A stretch of DNA of 14,607 bases from an uncultured Acetatifactor sp. (lineage in GTDB: Bacteria > Bacillota > Clostridia > Lachnospirales > Lachnospiraceae): positions 1-14,607 of the forward strand of contig CAJUTJ010000102.1 of NCBI GenBank assembly GCA_910589655.1, written 5' to 3'. The position numbers and the translations under genes are program-made. Positions 1 to 6,025 of this stretch are shown here, one piece after another. How positions within the stretch are numbered: the first letter of the stretch is position 1; every line of letters starts with the position of its first letter. The notes under the pieces are model-generated. The model saw only the letters and a program-made list of their open reading frames with translations, did no database searches and was not told the origin of the DNA.

Positions 1-2
1 AG

Positions 3-101
3 TATTTTGGCATTTTTCCCTTCCTTGAATTCCTACAGCTCTATGCAGAATGCACTTTAGAAGTACGACGACTTCTTGATCCTATCCTGGCTAAAGTATA
101 G
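3..101 (+). CDS. Possible 3' end of an off-window gene, function unknown
   Basis: Frame 3 of the plus strand is open from the left edge to a TAG at 99-101, giving 32 residues that read like a real protein C-terminus (ending LLDPILAKV). The other two plus frames stop earlier. A perfect 11-base-pair hairpin starts 2 bases after the stop, as expected for a gene end facing the convergent spmA gene. I do not recognise the family from so short a piece, and an open frame this short can arise by chance. The upstream sequence would decide it. Confidence 0.33.
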   Translation, partial: YFGIFPFLEFLQLYAECTLEVRRLLDPILAKV

Positions 102-102
102 C

Positions 103-130
103 AGGCTTTTGGGGAAATTCCCAAAAGCCT
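103..130. terminator. Hairpin between convergent gene ends
   Basis: Perfect inverted repeat AGGCTTTTGGG / CCCAAAAGCCT with a 6-base loop. It lies 34 bases beyond the spmA stop and 2 bases beyond the possible plus-strand gene end. Neither side has a long T run, so it would be a weak or two-way terminator. The position between converging genes is the main support. Confidence 0.5.
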
Positions 131-164
131 AATTGAAGTTACCAGATGAAAAAGCGGAGGGTTC

Positions 165-794
165 TCACACTCTCCGCTTCCTATCTTTTAATTTACAATA
201 CACCACCGCCGTCAACGTACTCACAAACGTGGCCACAATCGCCGGCGCAATAATCCCCGCCGGGTTCACACTGCCATACTGGCTACGATACGCAATCATA
301 TTGACAGGTATCAACTGCAAAGAAGAAATATTCAATATCAAAAACGTACACATCTCACTACTGGCGACCCGCTCTCTCCTTCCATCTGTGCTGTGATTAC
401 TCAAATACCCCGGCGTCCCCCGCTCCGCCTCCAGCTTCGCCAATTCTTCCATGGCCTTTAACCCCGCCGGTGTACAGGCCCAGCCGAGCCCCAATACATT
501 AGCTATTATATTCGTTGCTATGTACTCCTTTGCAGGATGGTTGTGGGGAATTCTGGGAAACATAAACTTTAGAAAAGGCGAAATCGCCCTTGTAAGCTTT
601 TGTATCAGTCCGGCCCTCTGGGCAATTTCCATCAGCCCCATCCACAGCGCCACTACACCGGCCATGGTTATGCATAGAGAAATAGCTTCCCCCGCACTGT
701 CCAGCGCCGCATTTGTGACAGCACTCATGTTGCCGGAACACGCCGCGTAAATCACCGCCAATAAAATCATTGCCGCCCAAATCGTATTTAGCAT
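165..794 (-). CDS. spmA: Spore maturation protein A (nucleoside-recognition/Gate domain membrane protein)
   Basis: Integral membrane protein of 209 residues with an N-terminal membrane segment (about residues 3-20), a Gate-type core and a C-terminal membrane segment before a basic tail (KLKDRKRRV). The core contains the family stretch GLGWACTPAGLKAMEEL, close to the SpmA pattern GLGxAxTPxGxKAMEEL. In B. subtilis SpmA and SpmB act in spore core dehydration and heat resistance; the exact mechanism is not known. The start is ATG at 794, behind AGAGG at 7-base spacing. A longer version from TTG at 821 has no such site. Usual length is about 195-210 residues, so it looks complete. SpmB normally follows directly, but here the next 160 bases hold a hairpin and a possible convergent gene end. 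Identification is firm; partner status is open. Confidence 0.9.
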   Translation of the reverse strand: MLNTIWAAMILLAVIYAACSGNMSAVTNAALDSAGEAISLCITMAGVVALWMGLMEIAQRAGLIQKLTRAISPFLKFMFPRIPHNHPAKEYIATNIIANVLGLGWACTPAGLKAMEELAKLEAERGTPGYLSNHSTDGRRERVASSEMCTFLILNISSLQLIPVNMIAYRSQYGSVNPAGIIAPAIVATFVSTLTAVVYCKLKDRKRRV

Positions 795-841
795 AAATAT
801 ACCTCTCAATTTTTTAAACAAGAATAATTCTATGATTGAAT

Positions 842-865
842 TCGGCTGCCTCTCTGATCAGCCGA
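842..865. other. Hairpin in the spmA leader
   Basis: Inverted repeat TCGGCTG / CAGCCGA with a 10-base spacer, about 48 bases upstream of the spmA start. There is no T run on the spmA strand side. On the plus strand TTCCGCTTTTT follows, so it could end plus-strand transcription, or be an mRNA leader structure. Function unknown. Confidence 0.3.
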
Positions 866-878
866 TTCCGCTTTTTCT

Positions 879-907
879 AATATATGAAAAGGCGCCCTCG
901 GATATAC
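879..907 (-). promoter_or_regulatory. Candidate sigma-E-like promoter for spmA
   Basis: On the minus strand GTATATC (901-907) and CATATATT (879-886) are 14 bases apart. The second resembles the sigma-E -10 consensus CATACAAT. In B. subtilis spmA is in the sigma-E-controlled dacB operon, so such a promoter would make sense. It overlaps the terminator of the upstream coat genes. Short AT-rich matches are easily met by chance, so confidence is low. Confidence 0.22.
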
Positions 908-918
908 TCCCGGCGCCT
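886..918 (-). terminator. Rho-independent terminator after the small coat genes
   Basis: On the minus strand AGGCGCC (912-918) and GGCGCCT (890-896) form a G+C-rich stem with a 15-base loop, followed by TTTTC. It begins 17 bases after the stop of the 84-residue CotF-like gene, so it ends that unit and separates it from spmA. Confidence 0.72.
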
Positions 919-934
919 CTGGTGGTTATAATTT

Positions 935-1189
935 TTATAAAGTTCCCTGAGTGAAAAGGCTCTTTACATGCTGTACTTCTTCCTCTGTAGCCTTGCTTGC
1001 GGGAACATAGTAAGACTTCTCCCTCGCAATCTGGTACAGTTCTTCCTGAGACTGCTCACAGGCATTGCGGAACTGCTTCAATGTGGTCTTCAGCTCCTTG
1101 TTCTCAGACTGTGCAATCATCCCCGCATACCGGGTCAATTCTCCGTTGATACCGGCAAGGGTATCTGCAACCATAACTTTCTCCTGCAT
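935..1189 (-). CDS. Small CotF-like spore coat protein
   Basis: 84-residue soluble, helical, Gln/Glu-rich protein with no signal peptide or membrane segment. The C-terminal part, SYYVPA then a short spacer and VQHVKSLF, matches what I know of the spore coat F (CotF-type) family in Clostridia, where short single-domain versions are common. It is probably a structural protein deposited on the forming spore; the exact role of these short forms is not established. The start is ATG at 1189 with a GGAGG site 5 bases upstream. It sits 97 bases downstream of a second small coat-type gene on the same strand and is followed by a strong terminator, so the two are probably one unit. Family call is by pattern memory, not a profile search. 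Confidence 0.75.
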   Translation of the reverse strand: MQEKVMVADTLAGINGELTRYAGMIAQSENKELKTTLKQFRNACEQSQEELYQIAREKSYYVPASKATEEEVQHVKSLFTQGTL

Positions 1190-1286
1190 ATCTGCCTCCT
1201 ATTCCAGCTATCGTCCGCGGCTGCTTTTACTGTCTGCAACAGCTCATGCCGCTTGGGGTCATTTGTTATATCCCCGGAACCGTTAC

Positions 1287-1472
1287 TTAATTTAAAAACT
1301 TCATCAACTGTTCTTTGTTTTCCATGGCAGACTTTGCACCTTTCTCGAAAAACTGCTTTACTTTAGGGTCGGTAGCCTGCTGCGCGTATGCCTGCATCTT
1401 GCAATGGGTGGTGTCATAACCGCCGATTAAGTGACGCAGATTCTGCAAGTCCAATTCTGAAATATTTGCCAT
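1287..1472 (-). CDS. Small CotF-like/coat-associated protein
   Basis: 61-residue helical protein starting MANISELDLQNLRHLIGG and ending in a Lys/Glu/Gln-rich helix (KEQLMKFLN). I recall very similar 60-residue proteins in Clostridia, annotated as spore coat or hypothetical proteins and often next to a CotF-like gene, as here. It looks like the N-terminal helical pair of the CotF fold, with its neighbour supplying the C-terminal half. The start is ATG at 1472 behind a very strong AAAGGAGG site at 8-base spacing, which suggests high expression. Expression in the mother cell during sporulation is inferred from the family. A CATATTTTA motif on the same strand at about 1551-1559 resembles a sporulation -10 element (CATAnnnTA), but I see no clear -35. 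Confidence 0.7.
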   Translation of the reverse strand: MANISELDLQNLRHLIGGYDTTHCKMQAYAQQATDPKVKQFFEKGAKSAMENKEQLMKFLN

Positions 1473-1932
1473 TTGGATAACCTCCTTTATTTTTTTACAA
1501 GGTTATTGTTGACCCTCCGAAAGAAAATATACTATTTTTCTATGATTGGATAAAATATGCTATAAATGAAAATATCAGGAAAAGGCAACCTGCTCTCTTA
1601 ATTCGAAAATCCCCTTTTTCGAAATTATATACCCGCTGAAGACAAAGCAAACCATACCCATTGCGTCTTTCAGGCAGATATCTTCTAATCAGATCTATTT
1701 GCAAAAGCGGCGACAGCCTAACAAAGCAAAATCCGGCCGGCAAACTGCATTGCCGACCGAAAATTATAAATCATTCTTAGATTATTCTGTCAAAATGTTT
1801 TATCCCGAAAATGATTTTCCAAAAGCACTCTAATACTACAGCTCATAGCCTTATCGCATTCTGCAAAAGCCGATAAAAAGACTCTATTTATATTATGCAT
1901 TGCAGTCCTAAGCTTTTTGAGAAAAGCCGCGG
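1473..1932. other. 460-base spacer between the kinase gene and the coat genes
   Basis: No convincing gene. An open frame of 67 codons at 1540-1743 (minus) has no ribosome binding site and overlaps both hairpins, so I reject it. The spacer holds a perfect 8-base-pair hairpin (TTCGAAAA / TTTTCGAA, 1602-1623), a likely terminator (1734-1759), and a short stem GCTTTT / AAAAGC at 1912-1927 just after the kinase stop. The rest is AT-rich. Confidence 0.6.
1720..1759 (-). terminator. Terminator of the two-component operon
   Basis: Stem 1734-1743 / 1750-1759 with a 6-base loop. On the minus-strand RNA all 10 positions pair, one as G-U; on the plus strand that position is an A-C mismatch, so the element is directed leftward. 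It is followed by ATTTTGCTTTG. It lies about 170 bases beyond the kinase stop. Confidence 0.6.
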
Positions 1933-4536
1933 TTACGATTCCTCTCCGGATTCAGCCGCTATTTGGAAGAAAATGCTTACAATAAATAAATCCGCATTAA
2001 ACTCCAGTTCAAACTGTCCCCCACAGGCCTCCGTAAAACTCTGGGCAATGGATAAGCCCAAACCGCTTCCGCCATCGGTTCGGCTCCTGTCCCCCCGGAC
2101 AAACCTCTCCGTAAAATTCGTATCCTCATCCAGTTCCATGTGAGAGGTGTTCTTCACGCTGGCAACCGCCAGATTACCGTCCGCCTTCAACGTCACATAT
2201 ACTCTGGATCCGTCCAGAGAATACTTTAAAGCATTCTGAAACAAATTCTGGAATACCCTGTACATTCTCTGCCCGTCAGCCACAATCATCACCGGATCAT
2301 CCGGCAGCTCCGTGCGGAAGGAAACTCTGCTGTTTTGAATCTCTTCATCCATATCGGCCATGGTCTGACGCAGCAGCTTGCCGAAATCTAATTTTTCCAT
2401 GTTCATAGGAAGCTCGCCCGACGCCGCTTTGCTCACCGCAAATACATCCTGAACCATATTTTTCAGCCTTTGGGACTTTTCGTCCAAAATTTTCACGTAA
2501 TCCTGAATATGCTCCGGCAGCCCTTCTTCCTCTTTCAGAAACTGCACATAACTGATGATGGAAGTCAACGGCGTTTTTAGGTCATGGGAAACATTGGCAA
2601 TCAGCTCAACCTTCATGCGCTCGCTCTTCATCTGCTCGTCCACCGCATCGGCCATGCCCTGTCTGATATTTTCCAACTGTGCCAAAGTGCCGCTCAATTC
2701 ACTGCCGGAAAAGTATCCGCTATTGTCTCTTTCCAAGGTTCCGTCGCTGCATTGGGCTTCCCCGCCGCCAAAAATGTTTCCGGCTTTTGCCGCCGCATTT
2801 TGAGAAGAAATATCTATAGAACCGGTAACCGGTTCCGAATAATTTCCTTCTGAAGTTCCCCCACCGTAAATGCCGCTGTAATTCCCTTTGCAGATTTCAC
2901 GGATGCGTTCCGACAGCTCCTCCAAATCCCTTGCGGCTCTCATATTTTTTACACTCACCAGATAAACTACAAGCAACAGGCAGCTACATACCAAGATACA
3001 CAGCAGAAAAATTTTCCATATATTGTAACCTTGATACCTCCACAGCCTATATTCGTTCACATAACTCGCGGAACCGGCCAGCAACACCACGCCGCTTACA
3101 ATGATTGCCGCAAATAGAACGGCATTCCGATGAGCCATTCTTCGGGATAAAGTCAGCTTCAGCTCTTTGGCCGAAGCGACACGGCAGCATTTTGCAATCA
3201 CCCCATGACTCCAAATCTTTTTGTTATGCTTCAGGTCATTTATCGTAAAATAAATCACCCAGAACAATCCCACCCAGAAAGAGGAAAGATCTCCCAAAAA
3301 GGAAAGTAACATTCCTCCCAGCTCTTTGGCGGCCCACACTATATTATTATCATATGCATAGGCAAGCTCCCACCATATATTATAACCATAGCCGCTTGCA
3401 AAATATTCCCTGATTGCAAGATATAATATGCCAAGCAGAAGCAATACCTTACATTCCACCCATATTTTCCCTTGAATGCGGGCAATCCCTCCGGCAAATT
3501 CACGGATCCCCTGTCTGCAAAAACAGGAAAAGAACAGCAATGCCAGCCCCACTGCAAGCCAGAGCATATTCCAACGCAGGAGTTTCCCTTCCATCATGCT
3601 GTTATACCGCATCCAGTACAAGGAATTGCCTTGTTGGCGATAGCCGCCGTTTCTATCCATTCCCGTCGTATATAACACAGGCTCCTCCGCCGCAGCCATA
3701 CATATTATGGCATTTTTCATATCCCCGCTGACCGGGAAATTCCGATAGCCGGGAACATACCAGTCCCGTCCGTCATCGCGGTAATAGCCGTCTCCGTAAA
3801 TATCGATTTCCTTGCCATCCTTCACGATTCTGACCTTTTCCCCGTCAAAATAAAGCAGGAAATTATACCCCTCCGGAGCCTGCAGACTCCCGTCCGCTTC
3901 CGGAAAGTCAAAATTGGAATATAGCAGTTCTCCGTCATAGGAAATACTGTAAAGCAGGTTCAAATTTCCCTCTATGGCAGCAAAATACTTAGCCACAATT
4001 TTCTCTTTCCGCTGTTCCAGCTGCTCAAGCCTCTGTCTCTGCTCCTCTGTCATAGACTCCGGCTCCTTTGGGATATCACCGTTATACCAGTCATACCAGT
4101 CTCCCCAATCATCGTACCCGTCCTCCCACTGGTAATACCACTCGCCGTCCCAATCGTTCCCTTCCCATACTTCGAAATCCTCATACACATTGCTATATTC
4201 CGATACTTCTATACCTCTTTGCAATATAACTTCCTCTTCCCCAATAGCATCGGAAGTACATTCGCCGACATTATAGTAGTAGTCATAGTAGTTCCAGCCC
4301 TCCGGACAACCGTTGACAGCTATGGACAAAAAGTCCTCCAACCGGTTCGAGATATAATTTTGAAAGCTCCAGCTTTGCTGATAATCGTTATCAAACAGCT
4401 CTCCGGATGTCCACAGGGACATTTCATTTGGCATACGCTGCAACAGTCCGGAAGTATTCCACAAGGTTAAACTCACTCCCAGAAAAAAGACAGTAAAACT
4501 CAGTACATTTTTAATGTTTTTCCATTTTGTATCCAA
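1933..4536 (-). CDS. Membrane sensor histidine kinase with a large acidic, aromatic external domain
   Basis: 867 residues, one membrane segment at 11-30, an external domain of about 290 residues, five further membrane segments (about 319-340, 361-380, 405-432, 471-490, 507-529), a HAMP-like helix with a long linker (531-640), a HisKA domain with phosphoacceptor His651 in NVSHDLKTPLTSI, and a HATPase domain with N box N764/N768 and G2 box GGSGLGL (822-828). The usual DxGxG box is replaced by a KNTS...ERFVRGDRSR pattern, seen in related Clostridia kinases. It should phosphorylate the regulator encoded just upstream. The start is TTG at 4536, 26 bases inside the regulator gene with GGTGG upstream; the next Met (35) would lose the first membrane segment. 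Residues 121-154 have 7 Trp, 5 Tyr and 12 Asp/Glu and no Lys/Arg. Signal unknown. Confidence 0.93.
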   Translation of the reverse strand: MDTKWKNIKNVLSFTVFFLGVSLTLWNTSGLLQRMPNEMSLWTSGELFDNDYQQSWSFQNYISNRLEDFLSIAVNGCPEGWNYYDYYYNVGECTSDAIGEEEVILQRGIEVSEYSNVYEDFEVWEGNDWDGEWYYQWEDGYDDWGDWYDWYNGDIPKEPESMTEEQRQRLEQLEQRKEKIVAKYFAAIEGNLNLLYSISYDGELLYSNFDFPEADGSLQAPEGYNFLLYFDGEKVRIVKDGKEIDIYGDGYYRDDGRDWYVPGYRNFPVSGDMKNAIICMAAAEEPVLYTTGMDRNGGYRQQGNSLYWMRYNSMMEGKLLRWNMLWLAVGLALLFFSCFCRQGIREFAGGIARIQGKIWVECKVLLLLGILYLAIREYFASGYGYNIWWELAYAYDNNIVWAAKELGGMLLSFLGDLSSFWVGLFWVIYFTINDLKHNKKIWSHGVIAKCCRVASAKELKLTLSRRMAHRNAVLFAAIIVSGVVLLAGSASYVNEYRLWRYQGYNIWKIFLLCILVCSCLLLVVYLVSVKNMRAARDLEELSERIREICKGNYSGIYGGGTSEGNYSEPVTGSIDISSQNAAAKAGNIFGGGEAQCSDGTLERDNSGYFSGSELSGTLAQLENIRQGMADAVDEQMKSERMKVELIANVSHDLKTPLTSIISYVQFLKEEEGLPEHIQDYVKILDEKSQRLKNMVQDVFAVSKAASGELPMNMEKLDFGKLLRQTMADMDEEIQNSRVSFRTELPDDPVMIVADGQRMYRVFQNLFQNALKYSLDGSRVYVTLKADGNLAVASVKNTSHMELDEDTNFTERFVRGDRSRTDGGSGLGLSIAQSFTEACGGQFELEFNADLFIVSIFFQIAAESGEES

Positions 4537-5209
4537 TTCCCCACACCACCTTTAAATATTCTGGCTCTTTCGGATTCAGCTCCAATTTTTCGCGGATACG
4601 CCTGATATGCACCATCACCGTATTTTCCGAGGCAAAAGCGTCTTCCTCCCATACCCGGCGGTAAATCTCCTCCGCCGGAAAGACACGGCCCGGATTGCGC
4701 ATAAGCAAATCTATGATACCGGTTTCTTTTGCCGTCAGCTTTACCGGCTCTCCATCCGCATACAGCATTTTCTCATCGGTACGGTAAAGCAGTCTGCCGT
4801 TTCGGATTTCGCCGATTCTGCTTCCGGCATGGATGTCTCCCAGACAGGTGTATCTTCGGAGCTGGCTTTTCACCCGGGCTGCCAGCTCTTGAGGGTTGTA
4901 TGGCTTTGCCACATAGTCGTCCGCCCCCATGGATAATCCCAATACCTTGTCTGTGTCTTCGCTTTTCGCGCTAAGTACGATAACAGGTATGTTCTGTTTC
5001 TCCCTGATACGCATAAGCGCCGATAGCCCGTCCATTTTCGGCATCATCACATCAATAAGCACCAGCCTGACAGAATGGGTGGATAGCACATCCAATGCCT
5101 GCAGACCATCATAAGCTTTCAGCACCTGAAATCCTTCTCCCTCCAGCAAAATACTGATGGCCTTCACGATCTCCCTGTCATCATCCACGACCAATATACA
5201 TTCACTCAT
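4511..5209 (-). CDS. OmpR/PhoB-type response regulator
   Basis: 232 residues. The receiver domain (about 1-115) has the acidic pair D9/D10, phosphoacceptor D53 in LIDVMMPKMDG, S80 and K102 (VAKPYNP). The C-terminal winged-helix domain ends in TVMVHIRRIREKLE and VWGIGYKME, standard for the OmpR/PhoB group. It is the cognate partner of the kinase, whose start overlaps its end by 26 bases, implying translational coupling. I place the start at ATG 5209, behind GGAGGG at 4-base spacing, rather than GTA-less upstream ATGs at 5221 or 5239, which have poorer sites; the protein then begins MSECILVVDDD, the normal receiver start. Its promoter region has paired direct repeats that may be its own binding site. 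Target genes beyond its own operon cannot be told from this window. Confidence 0.94.
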   Translation of the reverse strand: MSECILVVDDDREIVKAISILLEGEGFQVLKAYDGLQALDVLSTHSVRLVLIDVMMPKMDGLSALMRIREKQNIPVIVLSAKSEDTDKVLGLSMGADDYVAKPYNPQELAARVKSQLRRYTCLGDIHAGSRIGEIRNGRLLYRTDEKMLYADGEPVKLTAKETGIIDLLMRNPGRVFPAEEIYRRVWEEDAFASENTVMVHIRRIREKLELNPKEPEYLKVVWGIGYKMEKH

Positions 5210-5315
5210 ACTTCCCTCCATATTTCCGCCGTCCGGCATACAATCTTGTGCAAAATGTCGGCTTTTGTCATTTCACCGGCTTCCGCGCTGCCTGTGGAGC
5301 TGTTTCCTTAGGCTG

Positions 5316-5343
5316 ATATTAGAATACCTTGCCTTTTTTACAA
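5316..5343 (-). promoter_or_regulatory. Candidate promoter of the two-component operon
   Basis: On the minus strand TTGTAA (5338-5343) and TAATAT (5316-5321) are 16 bases apart, each with 4 of 6 consensus bases. It would give a leader of about 100 bases before the regulator start. The terminator at 5421-5446 separates it from upstream transcription. Confidence 0.45.
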
Positions 5344-5356
5344 ACCAACAATGCGT

Positions 5357-5376
5357 TTTCTTACAAATTTCTTACA
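5357..5376 (-). promoter_or_regulatory. Paired direct repeat, likely response-regulator site
   Basis: Two exact copies of TGTAAGAAA (minus strand) at 5368-5376 and 5357-5365, with an 11-base period, lie 13 bases upstream of the candidate -35. OmpR/PhoB-type regulators bind such head-to-tail repeats spaced by about one helix turn, so autoregulation is the natural reading. This is inference from spacing and position. Confidence 0.5.
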
Positions 5377-5414
5377 TTGTCCCCTAAATCCCTGAAGCAA
5401 TATATAGGCCGCAT

Positions 5415-5446
5415 ATATGCAAAAAAGCGGCAGCCCGCAGCTCCGC
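5415..5446 (-). terminator. Terminator after the small Cys-rich gene
   Basis: On the minus strand GCGGAGC and GCTGCCGC form a G+C-rich stem with one bulged base, directly followed by TTTTTT. It starts a few bases after the stop of the 62-residue gene and ends the transcript coming from rsmI. Confidence 0.7.
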
Positions 5447-5448
5447 CC

Positions 5449-5637
5449 TCAAATCTGATGCCGTACCACACCGTATTCATCATCCAGCCTAAAATAAGGA
5501 CATTCCCACCGATCGCCTGATAAAAAACGATACATTTCATCCTCATCCAGATTCACCATACAGCAATAACACTCATAGTCCTCGTCATACTCATAATTTA
5601 CACATGCGTCACAATTCCCGGAAGCCACCTGCATCAT
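5449..5637 (-). CDS. Small Cys-rich protein (DUF6472-like)
   Basis: 62 residues with six cysteines (C9, C12, C23, C25, C26, C46) and many acidic and Tyr residues. The pattern CDACVNYEYDEDYECY, then NLDEDEM, RFL, CPYF and DEYGVVRHQ matches small proteins I remember from Lachnospiraceae as DUF6472. Function is unknown; the Cys spacing suggests a metal site or a redox-active fold. Start choice is uncertain: AGGAG lies almost against the tandem ATGs at 5637 and 5634, and a GTG at 5628 would have better spacing. The ribosome binding site directly abuts the end of the 106-base repeat array, so this gene was probably once immediately downstream of rsmI. A terminator follows. Confidence 0.72.
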   Translation of the reverse strand: MMQVASGNCDACVNYEYDEDYECYCCMVNLDEDEMYRFLSGDRWECPYFRLDDEYGVVRHQI

Positions 5638-5643
5638 CTCCTA

Positions 5644-6025
5644 TTCCAGTTCCGTCTCTTCTCTCACGCGCCCTGATTCCGGGAAGAGATTTCTTCCGCT
5701 TCCGCGGCTTAAATCTCTTCCGGGCGCTTCCGTTCCGAGACTGTTTTTATTCCAGTTCCGTCTCTTCTCTCACGCGCCCTGATTCCGGGAAGAGATTTCT
5801 TCCGCTTCCGCGGCTTAAATCTCTTCCGGGCGCTTCCGTTCCGAGACTGTTTTATTCCAGTTCCGTCTCTTCTCTCACGCGCCCTGATTCCGGGAAGAGA
5901 TTTCTTCCGCTTCCGCGGCTTAAATCTCTTCCCGGCGCTTCCGTTCCGAGACTGTTTTTATTCCAGTTCCGTCTCTTCTCTCACGCGCCCCGGTTCCGGG
6001 AAGAGATTCCGTTCCGGGACTGTTT
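5644..6025. repeat. 106-base tandem repeat array, three full units and one shortened unit
   Basis: Units start at 5644 (106 bp), 5750 (105 bp), 5855 (106 bp) and 5961 (about 65 bp). All begin TTCCAGTTCCGTCTCTTCTC; the full ones end in GACTGTTTTA or GACTGTTTTTA. Units 1-3 are nearly identical. Unit 4 lies inside rsmI, encodes its last 20 or so residues, and lacks about 40 internal bases. The array fills the 320 bases between rsmI and the small Cys-rich gene. I see no gene in it. Confidence 0.95.
5682..5932. repeat. Nested palindrome in each full repeat unit
   Basis: Each full unit contains GGAAGAGATTT and AAATCTCTTCC flanking an inner CCGC-TTCC-GCGG hairpin: 5682-5692/5711-5721, 5788-5798/5817-5827 and 5893-5903/5922-5932. 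In unit 3 a base difference extends the outer stem to 14 pairs (CCGGG start). No T run follows, so these are not typical terminators. They could form stable RNA structures in the rsmI transcript or cruciforms. Confidence 0.85.

Noticed and set aside
795..821. TTG start for spmA giving nine extra residues
   Set aside because: No ribosome binding site for it, while the ATG at 794 has AGAGG at good spacing within this stretch.
1540..1743. 67-codon minus-strand open frame
   Set aside because: No ribosome binding site. It covers a terminator and another hairpin, and has no recognisable features.
5644..6025. CRISPR array
   Set aside because: Units are adjacent tandem copies without unique spacers, and no cas gene is present.
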